62,758 nucleotides of DNA. Origin: CAZGSN01 sp964371655 (GTDB lineage Bacteria > Desulfobacterota > Binatia > HRBIN30). Each line of letters opens with the position of its first letter. Within the stretch, counting starts at the first letter, position 1. Made by a program: the position numbers and the translations under genes. Below are positions 37,542 to 50,219 of this stretch, piece after piece. The stretch lies in assembly GCA_964371655.1 (NCBI GenBank), contig CAYJOD010000030.1:1-62758 (forward strand), written 5' to 3'. The notes beneath the pieces are model-generated. The model saw nothing but the letters and a program-made list of their open reading frames with translations. It searched no databases and was not told the DNA's origin.

Positions 37542-38627
37542 TCAGGCGCGGATGGCATCCCAGGCTGTGGCGACGAGATGGGTGTCGACATCGTTGGCGA
37601 TGCGTGCCTTGCCGATGGCGTCGAGCAGGATCAAGCGCAGCTTCCCGTCTTGTGCTTTTTTGTCGAAGCCCATGGCCGCGGCTAGCTCGGCGCGCGCCGG
37701 TAGCGGCACGCGAATCGGCAGGCCGATGCGTTGGAGCAGGGCTCGCAGGCGCGGCAGAAGATCGCGCTCGCAGCCGCCGAGCTCGATCGATAGCCACACG
37801 GCGGCGATGAGGCCGAGGCCGACGGCTTCGCCGTGGTAGAGCTCCGTGTAACCCGTGGTCGCTTCAATTGCGTGTGCGAAGGTGTGGCCGAGATTGAGCC
37901 AGGCGCGAATGCCCTGCTCCTTCTCGTCCTCCATGACGACGCGCGCCTTGAGGGCGACGTTGCGTTCGATCAGCTCGGTGAGCACCGGCATTTCAAGAGC
38001 GAGGATCGGTTCGACGTTGGCCTCCGTCCACGCGAACAGATCCGCATCGCCGAGAAGGCCGTGTTTCACACACTCGGCCATGCCACAGCGCAGCTCGCGC
38101 GGCGCCAGGGTGCGCAGCGTTTCGGGATCGATGACGACAACGCTCGGCTGGTAGAACGCGCCGATCAGGTTCTTCCCCTGCGCGACGTTGACGCCGACCT
38201 TGCCGCCGACGCTGGCGTCGACCATCGCCAGCAACGTGGTCGGGCATTGGATGAACGGGACGCCGCGCAGGTAGGTAGAGGCGACAAAGCCGACGATATC
38301 TCCGGTTACGCCACCACCGAGGGCGATCAGCGGGCTCCTGCGTTCGAGCCTGTCGTTGAGCAACACGTCGTAAAGTCGCGCCACCGTATCGAGGTTCTTG
38401 TGCGTTTCGCCGGCGACGAAGGCGGCGCGAGTCACGCTGTAGCCGGCGATCTGAAGAGAGGCGGCGGCGCGGTCGCCGAAGCGCGCAAACACTGCTTCGT
38501 CCGAAAGAAGGGCGCAGCGGCGGTGAGCAGCGACGGTGCGGACGATTTCTCCGAGCCGCGCCAACAGACCGGGCTCGATCAGGATGTCGTAGCGGTGATG
38601 GGGCAGGACGACGGTCGAGGTTCTCAT
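37542..38627 (-). CDS. aroB: 3-dehydroquinate synthase
   Basis: 361 residues from ATG 38627. It converts DAHP to 3-dehydroquinate in the shikimate pathway. NAD- and metal-binding marks are present: GGGVTGDIVGFVASTYLRGV, QCPTTLLAMVDASVGGKVGV, the Glu/Lys of GMAECVKHG, and the zinc-binding His in NLGHTFAHAIE and LYHGEAVGLG. The length is usual for AroB. It is the only aromatic-synthesis gene here and appears monocistronic. Confidence 0.95.
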   Translation of the reverse strand: MRTSTVVLPHHRYDILIEPGLLARLGEIVRTVAAHRRCALLSDEAVFARFGDRAAASLQIAGYSVTRAAFVAGETHKNLDTVARLYDVLLNDRLERRSPLIALGGGVTGDIVGFVASTYLRGVPFIQCPTTLLAMVDASVGGKVGVNVAQGKNLIGAFYQPSVVVIDPETLRTLAPRELRCGMAECVKHGLLGDADLFAWTEANVEPILALEMPVLTELIERNVALKARVVMEDEKEQGIRAWLNLGHTFAHAIEATTGYTELYHGEAVGLGLIAAVWLSIELGGCERDLLPRLRALLQRIGLPIRVPLPARAELAAAMGFDKKAQDGKLRLILLDAIGKARIANDVDTHLVATAWDAIRA

Positions 38628-38700
38628 CGACGCGGGACATAACAGGGCGCGGGTTCGGTCGGCAACAGCTTGGGGACGTCCCTAATCCGGCGCTAAGAAT

Positions 38701-38785
38701 TCCAACAGGGATGAAACAGGATAGACAAGATATAGAGATCGAAGGCCTCCTCATCCTGTCGATCCTGTCCATCCCTGTTTCTTTC
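38701..38785. repeat. Inverted repeat of the ACAGGATAGACAGGAT type
   Basis: AACAGGGATGAAACAGGATA near 38702 is complementary, with few mismatches, to TCCTGTCCATCCCTGTTT near 38768-38785. Arms of about 28 bases flank a 30-base loop. Dispersed repeats of this type are common in environmental deltaproteobacterial and planctomycete genomes. No gene is seen in 38628-39124 apart from the ribosome site AAGGAG before 39125. Confidence 0.65.
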
Positions 38786-39124
38786 TCCACCGTCTGGGTT
38801 CTCGCAGATCCCGGTGATCCTTGACTCAGATCGTCTTAGCGCTGGATTTGGGGACGTCCGGAGTTTCGACGCCCGCCTCGTGCCGGTAACGCAACCCCAA
38901 AGGTCACATCCGGAACCGGGGTGTCGGGCGGGGCCGGATGGTAGGGACAGCCGATAAGACCGGCTGAGAATTCCGCGAGGCGGAACCCAGCACCCCCGCC
39001 GCGATTTTTCCAATCCGTGGGAAATTGCCGTCTCTCGCTGTCGCACGAACAGAAATGCCGCCGGCGCACACGACTTGTCGCCAGTGGTATTAACGCGGCA
39101 CATAACTTGAACCAAGGAGTTCTC

Positions 39125-39565
39125 ATGTATGTTCGCGACCTGATGCAGGCAGAGGTCGTCACCCTCAACAGTTCGGACAGTCTGGGGTTGGCCGATGATA
39201 TCATGCGACTCGGACGAATCCGCCACATGCCGGTGGTGGACGAGGAGCGTGTCGTCGGCATCATTTCGCAACGCGACCTGTTCCGAGCCGCGATCTCGTC
39301 GGTGCTTGAGTTCCGACCCGCATCGGAGCGCGAGTGGCTAGCGCAGATCCGCGTGACCGAGATCATGAATGCGCCGGTGCAGACGATCAGTCCCGACGCT
39401 TCGATTCAAACCGCCGTCCGCCAGATGGTTGATCAACGTATCGGCTGTCTACCCGTGGTTGAAAACGAAGAGCTCGTCGGGCTCCTAAGCGAGACGGATT
39501 GTATGCGTTATCTCGTCCGCCTGCTGGATCTTGCCGACGCCGAAGAGAACCCTCCGAGGCGATGA
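39125..39565 (+). CDS. Tandem CBS-domain protein
   Basis: 146 residues; AAGGAG lies six bases before the ATG. Two CBS motifs: MYVRDLMQAEVVTL...HMPVVDEERVVGIISQRDL and VTEIMNAPVQTI...CLPVVENEELVGLLSETD. CBS pairs bind adenine nucleotides and sense energy charge. No transporter or enzyme domain is attached, so it is a stand-alone sensor. It sits 190 bp ahead of an NtrC-type regulator gene, with another CBS protein right after that, which suggests a shared control circuit. Confidence 0.88.
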   Translation: MYVRDLMQAEVVTLNSSDSLGLADDIMRLGRIRHMPVVDEERVVGIISQRDLFRAAISSVLEFRPASEREWLAQIRVTEIMNAPVQTISPDASIQTAVRQMVDQRIGCLPVVENEELVGLLSETDCMRYLVRLLDLADAEENPPRR

Positions 39566-39754
39566 GCGGCGATGAACCAGGGGCAGACTTGGTTGCGCAG
39601 CGCCCCCCAGTGCCCTAACAAGATATCTCCGAGATTACACAAGTCATGAAAATCACAAGGGATCAGCGACAGAGGCAAGAGATGCCGACGATCAGTCTTG
39701 CCCCTGCCCGTCGGTCCCTCTGTGTAATTCCGAGACGCCAAGGTTAGCCGCCCC

Positions 39755-41149
39755 ATGTCGACACCAGAATCCGGTAGAAAAGGCACCATTTTGATCGCCG
39801 AGGACGAGGTCGCGGTACGCGAAAGCCTCGTCGAGGTCCTCCAAGACGAGGGCTATGAGGTCACCGCCGTTTCCGATGGCGCGGCGGCGATCACGGCGCT
39901 CACCAGTCACGAGTTCGATCTCGTCCTCTCCGACATTCGTATGCCCGGAGCCGACGGCCTTGCCGTGCTGCGGCATGCCCGCGAGGTATCGCCGCAAACC
40001 CTGGTCCTACTGATGACCGCGCACGCGACCGTGGAGACGGCGGTCGAAGCCATTCAACGCGGCGCTCAGGATTACCTCCTCAAGCCGATCATCTTCGACG
40101 ACGTGCTGCACAAGATGGACTACCTACTGCGCAACCGGCAGGTAGCCTGGGAGAACCAGTTCCTGCGCAGTCGCATTGACCGGCACTGGGACTTCGAGAA
40201 TCTGGTTGGGCGTTCGGCGGCGATGCACGATGTGATGAATCTCGTGCGCCGTGTCGCCCCGACCCCGAGCACGGTGCTGATCGTTGGCGAAAGCGGTGTC
40301 GGTAAGGAAGTCGTTGCGCGCGCCGTGCACCACTTCAGCGAGGTGCGCGACCGCATCTTCCTGCCCGTCAACTGCGGGGCGATTCCGGAGAGCTTGCTGG
40401 AAAGCCAGCTCTTCGGCCATCTGCGCGGTTCATTCACGGGTGCCGTTGCCAATCAGGAAGGCCTGTTCCAGCGCGCCCGCGGCGGCACGATTTTTCTCGA
40501 TGAGATCGGTGACATGCCGTTGAACTTGCAGGTGAAGATCCTGCGTTCGATCGAGACCAAGGAGATCCTACCGGTTGGCGCCGGGGCACCGGTCAAGGTC
40601 GATGTGCGGGTGATTGCCGCGTCCAACCAAGATCTGGCGAAACAGGTCGAAGCGGGAAAGTTCCGCGAGGATTTGTACTATCGTCTCAACGTCGTCGGCA
40701 TCGAAATCCCGCCCCTGCGCGAGCGCCGCGAAGACATTCCGCTATTGGTGGAACACTTCATTCACAGCCACAATCGCGAGCTCAGGAAAAGCTTCAAAGG
40801 TGCCGACAGCGCGACGATGAAATTGCTCATGTCGCTGCCGTGGAAGGGCAACATCCGCGAGCTCGACAACGTGATCGAGCACTCGATGATTCTGGGCGAA
40901 AGCGATTGGATCACCATGCGCGATCTGCCGCGCGCCCTGCAGCAGGACGCCGGGTTGCCGAATCCCCTCGGCGATAATCTACGTGATGCGATGCGCGCCT
41001 ACGAGAAGGCTCACATTCTCGGCATCCTTGCCAAGGTCGAGCACGACAAGCGTGTCGCGGCGGAACGCTTGAGCATCAGCCTATCGTCGCTGTACCGCAA
41101 GCTCGACGAGCTCAACATCGAGAGCGTCAAGGGAGACGGTGGCGAGTAG
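39755..41149 (+). CDS. NtrC-type sigma-54-dependent response regulator
   Basis: 464 residues. The receiver domain (1-125) has phospho-acceptor D60 in LVLSDIRMPG and K in LLKPI. The AAA+ domain (about 150-385) has Walker A GESGVGKE (178-185), GSFTGA (225-230) as the sigma-54 contact loop (Ser replaces the usual Ala) and Walker B GGTIFLDEIGD. The C-terminal Fis-type helix-turn-helix is RVAAERLSISLSSLYRKL. It activates sigma-54 promoters. No histidine kinase is adjacent. It overlaps the following CBS gene by about 11 bases and lies upstream of fhs and nifJ, which may be its targets. Confidence 0.92.
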   Translation: MSTPESGRKGTILIAEDEVAVRESLVEVLQDEGYEVTAVSDGAAAITALTSHEFDLVLSDIRMPGADGLAVLRHAREVSPQTLVLLMTAHATVETAVEAIQRGAQDYLLKPIIFDDVLHKMDYLLRNRQVAWENQFLRSRIDRHWDFENLVGRSAAMHDVMNLVRRVAPTPSTVLIVGESGVGKEVVARAVHHFSEVRDRIFLPVNCGAIPESLLESQLFGHLRGSFTGAVANQEGLFQRARGGTIFLDEIGDMPLNLQVKILRSIETKEILPVGAGAPVKVDVRVIAASNQDLAKQVEAGKFREDLYYRLNVVGIEIPPLRERREDIPLLVEHFIHSHNRELRKSFKGADSATMKLLMSLPWKGNIRELDNVIEHSMILGESDWITMRDLPRALQQDAGLPNPLGDNLRDAMRAYEKAHILGILAKVEHDKRVAAERLSISLSSLYRKLDELNIESVKGDGGE

Positions 41150-41615
41150 CAGTATGAACCGGTTTCTCGAACTTCGCGTGCGTGACTACATGACGACGCC
41201 GGTCGTCGGAGTCGCGCCGGGAACGGCGCTGGCCGCGCTCGAGGAAGAATTTCGCAGGCGCGACTTCAACGGCTTACCCGTGCTCGATGGCGAGATCCTC
41301 CTTGGGATGGTGACCAAGTTTGATGTGCTGAAGGCCTTCGTATTCACGCCGCGCGCGATCCTGCCCCACTATGACGAGATTGCCCAACTCACGGCGGAGC
41401 AGATCATGACACGCGACGTCATCACGTTCCGCCCGGAGGCGTCGCTGACGCGGGTTCTGCAGACTCTTGTCGACTTTCGCGTCAAGAGCTTCCCGGTCGT
41501 CGACGGCAAACGCGTCGTCGGTATCGTTGCGCGCGAAGACATTGTTCGCGCCCTACGCGATGCCTCCACGTCTACGGCATTGGATGGTTTGCCGGTGGCA
41601 CGAGCGCGGCTTTAA
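41139..41615 (+). CDS. Tandem CBS-domain protein, second copy
   Basis: 158 residues from GTG 41139, with GGGAG upstream; ATG 41154 is an alternative. Two CBS domains: VRDYMTTPVVGV...NGLPVLDGEILLGMVTKFDVL and AEQIMTRDVITF...KSFPVVDGKRVVGIVAREDIV. It overlaps the end of the NtrC-type gene, so synthesis is coupled. It is not a close copy of the protein at 39125 and may sense a different nucleotide state. A partner role with the regulator is inferred from context. Confidence 0.85.
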   Translation: MASSSMNRFLELRVRDYMTTPVVGVAPGTALAALEEEFRRRDFNGLPVLDGEILLGMVTKFDVLKAFVFTPRAILPHYDEIAQLTAEQIMTRDVITFRPEASLTRVLQTLVDFRVKSFPVVDGKRVVGIVAREDIVRALRDASTSTALDGLPVARARL

Positions 41616-41755
41616 TCGGTCCGTGGCCCCGCCAAGGCGGCGCCAGAGCGCGTTGGTCGCGCTCGGCCCACGCGGTTGCTCCGTCGGACCTCGGTGAGCT
41701 CCGGCGCGTCGATTTGTGTCGCCGGATCAGACCGCAGGGCGAGGAAAATACGCCG

Positions 41756-43393
41756 ATGCTGAGCCCAATCGAACAGGTCGCCCATGCTCTCGGGATTGAT
41801 CGCGGAGATCTCCTGCCGTACGGCCGCGACATTGCCAAGCTGCCGTTGGGCTTGCTCGAGCGACCGCGGCCGCGTTCTCAGCCCGCACGTCTGATCCTGG
41901 TTTCGGCGATCACCCCGACAGCGGCGGGTGAGGGCAAGACGACGACGAGCATCGGCCTGGCGGATGCCTTGCACCGATTGCAGGAATCGGTCTGCTTGGC
42001 GCTGCGCGAGCCGTCGTTGGGTCCGTGCCTGGGGATGAAGGGCGGCGCCACCGGCGGTGGTAAGAGCTGTGTCACTCCGGCCGACCGCATCAACCTGCAC
42101 TTCACCGGCGACTTCCACGCGGTGACCTCGGCTCACAACCTGTTGGCGGCGCTGGTCGACAATCACCTGTACTTTGACAACCGCCTCGGCATCGATCCGC
42201 GCCGCATTGTCTGGCGCCGCGTCCTCGACATGAATGATCGCGCTCTGCGCAACGTAATCGTCGGCCTCGGCGGGCCGCAGCAGGGCGTGCCGCGCGAGAC
42301 CGGTTTCGACATCACCGCCTCGTCCGAAGTCATGGCCATGCTTTGCCTCGCTACCGGCATCGACGACTTGCGCGCGCGACTTGCGCGCACGCTTGTCGGC
42401 TACACAGCAAAGGGAGAACCGGTCACGGCGGGCCAACTCGGGGCGACGGGAGCCATGCTGGCGCTGTTGCGCGATGCCCTGTGCCCCAATCTGGTGCAGA
42501 CCCTCGAAGGCACGCCGGCGCTGATCCACGGCGGGCCCTTTGCCAACATTGCACATGGCTGCAACAGCGTGATCGCCACGCGCATGGCCATGCACCTTGC
42601 CGACTGGTGCGTGACCGAGGCCGGCTTCGGCTTCGATCTCGGTGCCGAGAAGTTCTTCGACATCAAATGTGCCGGCGCCGGTCTCGACACCGCCGCGGTC
42701 GTCCTGGTGGCGACGGTTCGCGCCTTGAAGATGCACGGCGGCCGCGCTGCCGGCGAGCTCGGGCACGAAGACGCGGCGGCCGTCGAACGCGGACTGCCAA
42801 ATCTGGAAAAACACATCGAGAACATCGCTCACTTCGGAGAGCAGCCGGTGGTGGCGCTGAATCGATTCGCCACTGACAGTGACGCGGAGATCGCGGTGGT
42901 GCGCCGCCGTTGCGAGCAGCTGCGAACGCCGTTCGCCGTCGCCGATCACTTCGCACGCGGCGGCGCCGGCGCCCTCGACCTGGCGCGCACCGTGATCGCG
43001 CACGCCGAACAACGCTCGCGTCCGTTCCGGCCTTTGTACGATTGGAAACAGCCGCTCCCCGACAAAATCCTCGCCGTGGCGCAGAAGATGTACGGAGCCC
43101 GTGCGGTGGTGCTCAGCAAGGCGGCCGAACGCGACCTCAGCGAAATCCGCCGCCTCGGCTACGAAGGTCTGCCGATCTGCATTGCCAAGACGCAGAGCTC
43201 GCTATCCGACGACCCGCATCTGGCCGGACGCCCACGCGACTTCGATGTGACCGTACGCAACATCCAGATCAGCGCCGGCGCCGGCTTCCTGGTCGTCCTC
43301 ACCGGCGACATCCTGCGCATGCCGGGACTGCCGCGACAGCCCTTGGCGGAACGTATCGATCTCGACGGCGATCACATCGTCGGATTGGCGTAG
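41756..43393 (+). CDS. fhs: Formate--tetrahydrofolate ligase
   Basis: 545 residues from ATG 41756, preceded by GAGGAAA. It makes 10-formyl-THF from formate, THF and ATP. Signature stretches are ITPTAAGEGKTTTSIGLADAL (phosphate loop), CLGMKGGATGGGKSCVTP and LHFTGDFHAVTSAHNLLAAL, with GPFANIAHGCNS in the centre. The length is the usual 550-560. The neighbouring pyruvate:ferredoxin oxidoreductase suggests anaerobic one-carbon and pyruvate metabolism, although no CO dehydrogenase is in the window. The start is chosen by the ribosome site. Confidence 0.95.
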   Translation: MLSPIEQVAHALGIDRGDLLPYGRDIAKLPLGLLERPRPRSQPARLILVSAITPTAAGEGKTTTSIGLADALHRLQESVCLALREPSLGPCLGMKGGATGGGKSCVTPADRINLHFTGDFHAVTSAHNLLAALVDNHLYFDNRLGIDPRRIVWRRVLDMNDRALRNVIVGLGGPQQGVPRETGFDITASSEVMAMLCLATGIDDLRARLARTLVGYTAKGEPVTAGQLGATGAMLALLRDALCPNLVQTLEGTPALIHGGPFANIAHGCNSVIATRMAMHLADWCVTEAGFGFDLGAEKFFDIKCAGAGLDTAAVVLVATVRALKMHGGRAAGELGHEDAAAVERGLPNLEKHIENIAHFGEQPVVALNRFATDSDAEIAVVRRRCEQLRTPFAVADHFARGGAGALDLARTVIAHAEQRSRPFRPLYDWKQPLPDKILAVAQKMYGARAVVLSKAAERDLSEIRRLGYEGLPICIAKTQSSLSDDPHLAGRPRDFDVTVRNIQISAGAGFLVVLTGDILRMPGLPRQPLAERIDLDGDHIVGLA

Positions 43394-43543
43394 GTGGCAC
43401 GCCCACGACCACGGAGCCGAGAACCCGACTGAAGCTCAGGCCACCGAGCCAACGCGTAATGTCGAACCCAAGGGTAGTATTGGAAATTCCTGCGGCTGGG
43501 GATGTCGCTACACGAATGCGTGAAGCGTGCCCGGCTTGCGACT

Positions 43544-43559
43544 CGGCACGATCTGCGCA
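43544..43559 (+). promoter_or_regulatory. Candidate sigma-54 promoter of nifJ
   Basis: CGGCACGATCTGCGCA has GG and GC separated by exactly ten bases and matches GGCACG of the -24 element; the -12 side is weaker. Transcription would start near 43570, just before the AGAGG ribosome site at 43572-43576, giving a very short leader. The NtrC-type activator gene nearby makes this reasonable. Weak evidence. Confidence 0.3.
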
Positions 43560-43583
43560 ACATGACCGTCAAGAGGTGTGCTC

Positions 43584-47161
<3,578 letters not shown>

Positions 47162-47162
<1 letters not shown>

Positions 47163-48157
47163 TGAACCTTTCCACCAAGTACCTGGGTCTGTCGTTACCG
47201 CACCCGTTCATGCCCGGAGCCTCGCCACTCGTCGACGATCTCGACATGGTGAGGCGCCTGGAAGACGCCGGCGCCGCGGCCATCGTCATGCATTCGCTCT
47301 TCGAAGAGCAGATCACCCGCGATCAGCTCGGCACGATCCATTCGATGGAGATGCACGAGGACGCGTTCGCCGAGGCTCTGTCGTACTTTCCACGGCCCGA
47401 GGAGTACCGGCTTGGGCCGGACCAGTACTTAGAGCAGTTGCGGCGCATCAAAGAGACCGTGCGCGTACCGGTCATCGCCTCGCTCAACGGGGTGACGGCG
47501 TCGGGGTGGCTGGACTATAGCCGGCTCATCCAGCAGGCGGGCGCCGACGCTCTCGAGCTCAATTTCTATTACATCGCCACCTCGCCCTCGGAGACCGGCG
47601 ACGACATCGAGCGGCGGCTGCTCGAGATCGTCGGTGTCGTTCGCCAGCAAGTGACCATCCCGATCGCCGTGAAGCTGTCACCCTTCTACTCGGCGCTGGC
47701 GCATCTCGCCCACGCGCTCGATGAACGCGGCATCGATGGGCTGGTCCTGTTCAACCGCTTCTATCAGCCGGACATCGACATCGAAGCGCTCGAAGCGGTG
47801 CCGACTCTGCAGCTATCCGACAATCGCGAGCTGCTGCTGCGCCTGCGCTGGATCGCCATTCTCGCCGGGCGGGTGCGGGCCTCGCTGGCGATCACCGGCG
47901 GCGTGCACAGCGCGGTCGATGCAATCAAAGCCGTGATGTGCGGCGCGCATGCCGTGCAGATGGTTTCGGCGCTGCTCCAACGCGGCCCCGAGCACTTGGC
48001 CGTGATTCGCGCCGAAGTCACCCGCTGGATGGAAGAGCACGAGTACGAGTCGCTGGCCCAGATGCAGGGCAGCATGAGCCTAGAGCGCAGCCCCGATCCA
48101 GCCGCCTTCGAGCGCGCCAACTACATGCGCGCCTTGCAAGAGTGGAAGAGCGCCTAG
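47162..48157 (+). CDS. Dihydroorotate dehydrogenase-like FMN protein
   Basis: 331 residues. The ATG overlaps the nifJ stop (TGATG). TIM-barrel FMN enzyme of the DHODH superfamily: LSTKYLGLSLPHPFMPGASPL, DALELNFYYIATSP and VKLSPFYSAL match the subgroup often found next to pyruvate:ferredoxin oxidoreductase in anaerobes. The usual class 1 catalytic Cys loop is not evident, so a true pyrimidine-synthesis role is unlikely. It may be a ferredoxin-coupled oxidoreductase. Function unproven. Confidence 0.85.
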
Positions 48158-48240
48158 GGTCTCACTTCTCACCAAATTCACCACAGAGAGACAGCGCGGG
48201 CTGACGCTCGCAACCGACGCAACGCCGGCGTTTGGAAGCA

Positions 48241-48284
48241 CTCCCTCTCCCGCAATACTTGCGGGAGAGGGTCGGGGTGAGGGA
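48241..48284. repeat. REP-like repeat, same family as 18.0-18.2 kb
   Basis: CTCCCTCTCCCGCAATACTT followed by GCGGGAGAGGGTCGGGGTGA, a palindrome almost identical to the one at 18044. Its complement-type partner CCCTCACCCTAAC follows at about 48324. It lies in a 590-base stretch (48158-48749) that holds no intact gene. Confidence 0.75.
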
Positions 48285-48640
48285 TCCACCTTCCAATGCC
48301 TTCGCGGGTCCCATCCGACGGCCCTCACCCTAACTTCCGCGCCGGAAGCCTGCCCTGAGCACCGTCGAAGGGTGGCGCAGGGGAGCTGGCCTTGCGGTCC
48401 AACTGGGGACGCTTCGCACTCCGACAAAGTTCATCGGCACTGCCGCCCGAGGGTGAGCGCCTCTGCTGACCTGTACTCAGTCGGAGCACAGCAGTGCGAA
48501 CCGGACGCATCACAGGCCGATGCCGGCACGCGGCCACGCGATGATGGCGCAAGCCGACTCCAACTGGCACGTGCGCTGCGTAGCCGCTGTCTTCTGTGGC
48601 GTACCAGGAGTCGGCGGAATGTGTAGACCGTCTTGGACAG

Positions 48641-48751
48641 GCTCGTGCAACCTACGTTCGCCGTCACCCCGAAGGCGCCGTCTTGCATGAGGTGGTACGT
48701 CGGCATCTTGAGACCTTCCTCGCCGAGGCGCGCCTGCGCAGTAGGCACTGA
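48641..48751 (+). pseudogene. IS91-like transposase N-terminal fragment
   Basis: About 36 residues read RATYVRRHPEGAVLHEVVRR then HLETFLAEARLR before a TGA. They resemble the opening of IS91-family (Y2) transposases, where a Pro-Glu-x-Thr-x-Leu-Tyr...His-x-Glu-x-Phe block precedes the zinc-binding region. The frame ends exactly where the terminal inverted repeat of the next element begins. Confidence 0.4.
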
Positions 48752-49239
48752 AGAGAATGGAAAACCGGAACCCTAAAACCGGAAATGGAGAATGGAAGGA
48801 GGCGAGCGATCAAATGAAAGGCGATGACATTGCTGCGCGCCTCGTCGGGCTCGCAGTCATGGTGGTCAAGATCGTCGATGGCTTGCCGGATACGCTGGCT
48901 GGCAGGCACGTAGCGGGGCAGCCACTGCGCTCCGGCACGTCCCCAGGTGCAAACGCGTGGCGCAGAGAGTCGGCGAGATTTTCTTCACAAGCTGGGAATT
49001 GCGCTGAAAGAGTCGCAGGAAACGCGGTACTGGCTGCGCGTCGTCGCGGGAGCGAAGTTGGTTCAGAACCCGGTGTTGCCGGCGCTCCTCGCCGAGGTGG
49101 ATGCCCTGTGCGCAATACTCGGAACATCAAAGCGTACCGCTACCATCAACCGCGCGGCAGCTGAGCGCGCTAATCCCAGCCCGATCTGTTGACCGGTTTT
49201 CTGTTTCCGGTTTCCCGTTTCCTGTTTTCCATTCTCTTC
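48750..49239. mobile_element. 490-bp unit with 16-bp perfect terminal inverted repeats carrying a four-helix-bundle gene
   Basis: Left end GAAGAGAATGGAAAAC (48750-48765) and right end GTTTTCCATTCTCTTC (49224-49239) are exact inverse complements. Inside each end are heptamer repeats (GGAAAAC/TTTCCGG types). Between them is a four-helix-bundle protein gene. The layout recalls 23S rRNA intervening sequences, which form a stem and may carry such a gene. It lies between two pieces of an IS91-like transposase. A lone end occurs at 65-112. Confidence 0.6.
48814..49192 (+). pseudogene. Frameshifted four-helix-bundle (23S-IVP family) gene
   Basis: The first frame from ATG 48814 reads DDIAARLVGLAVMVVKIVDG, then GQPLRSGTSPGANA. 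The second frame reads RGAESRRDFLHKLGIALKES, then ETRYWLRVVAGAKLV and LLAEVDALCAIL. Together they give the whole family pattern of about 120 residues (RSGTS-x-GAN ... E-x-RRDF-x-HKL-x-IALKE). The switch lies near 48955, by one or a few bases. It may be true decay or an assembly error. The role of these proteins is unclear; some are encoded within 23S rRNA intervening sequences. Confidence 0.65.
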
Positions 49240-49240
49240 T

Positions 49241-49834
49241 TCATATGGTCCGTATCGTCGCCTGCGCCGGCCGTGGCGCGACGGCACACGGGCGATCCGC
49301 TTCGAGGGCACCGAGCTTCTGGAAAAGCTCGCCGTCCTGATTCCGCGACCGCGCGCTAACATGCTGATCTATCATGGCACCTTTGCGCCGCGCGGGTATT
49401 ACCACGAGAGCGCAGCTATCGAGACCCATTGTGCCGCAGAAACCAACGCCACGGTGCCGAACAACCCGGCTGAGGCTGCTGCACCTGCCGCGGAGGTAAC
49501 CGGCGTGTCGAGCACCACAGAGACGGCAATCGCAAGCTCCTCGACCGCGGCTGCCGACGACGCAGTGCCGGCAGCGCCACGTGTTCCACCGGTGGCCGCC
49601 GCCTACATCCGCCCGCGCCATTTCGCGTGGGCTGACCTGCTCCGCCGAATTTTTCTGTTCGATGTTCTCGCTTGCCCTGACTGTCGCGGACGGTTGCACT
49701 TGGTGGCAACGATCCAGGAGCCGGCGGTGGTGCAAGAGATTCTGCTCCATCTCGGCCTACCGGTCGATGCGCCCAGCCCCGCCCCGGCGCGCTCCCCGCC
49801 GTGGCTCCCAGGTTTAGGGACCGGCAACGAATAG
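49241..49834 (+). pseudogene. IS91-like transposase C-terminal part
   Basis: An open frame with no start codon at its left edge: LRRPWRDGTRAIRFEGTELL, then LAVLIPRPRANMLIYHGTFA, a low-complexity Ala/Thr segment, and FAWADLLRRIFLFDVLACPD followed by CRGRLHLVA and HLGLPVDAP. This matches the C-terminal third of IS91-family transposases, including the CPxCxGRL zinc-type motif. The Y2 catalytic middle is missing. An ATG at 49361 could still give a 157-residue product. Confidence 0.65.
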
Positions 49835-50048
49835 GCCGACTGAGCACCCTGTCTACGCTCGGCATCGCTGAGCTATGCCCTCAACTCGCTCGATTCTGAG
49901 GGTCTCGACGTTGACAACAGCTCGCGATCCGTAATAAGCCGCCACTCGCAAGCAAACCGGCGGTGCGACCAATGCGTCTCAGTTCCAGAACCTCCCAGGT
50001 CGAAGGTCTGATATTTGGCTCGTACGTCAATCTCGCAGCTCATACAGG

Positions 50049-50195
50049 CTATCCGCCGACGTAGAGGGTACTGTTGCCATCCACCGCAATGGAGTTGGCT
50101 TCGTCGACGCTGCTGCCCCCGAGGAATGTGTTCCAGGTGAGCGCGCCGTCGGACGTGAGCCTCGCGACGAATCCGTCACCCCCTCCCGTGAGTCC
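50049..50195 (-). pseudogene. SBBP beta-propeller fragment
   Basis: On the minus strand about 45 residues read GGGDGFVARLTSDGALTWNT, then FLGGSSVDEANSIAVDGNST and LYVGG before a stop. This is one SBBP (beta-propeller) repeat with its typical D-G-F-V-A-(K/R)-(L/F) and T-F-L-G-G-S motifs. Full proteins have many such repeats, so this is a scrap. It abuts the start of the next plus-strand gene. Confidence 0.6.
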
Positions 50196-50219
50196 ACGCA
50201 ATGGGCTAGCCCATGGGTG

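Noticed and set aside
41680..41700. Sigma-54-like GGCCCACGCGGTTGC before fhs
   Set aside because: GG and GC are 11 bases apart, one too many for sigma-54.
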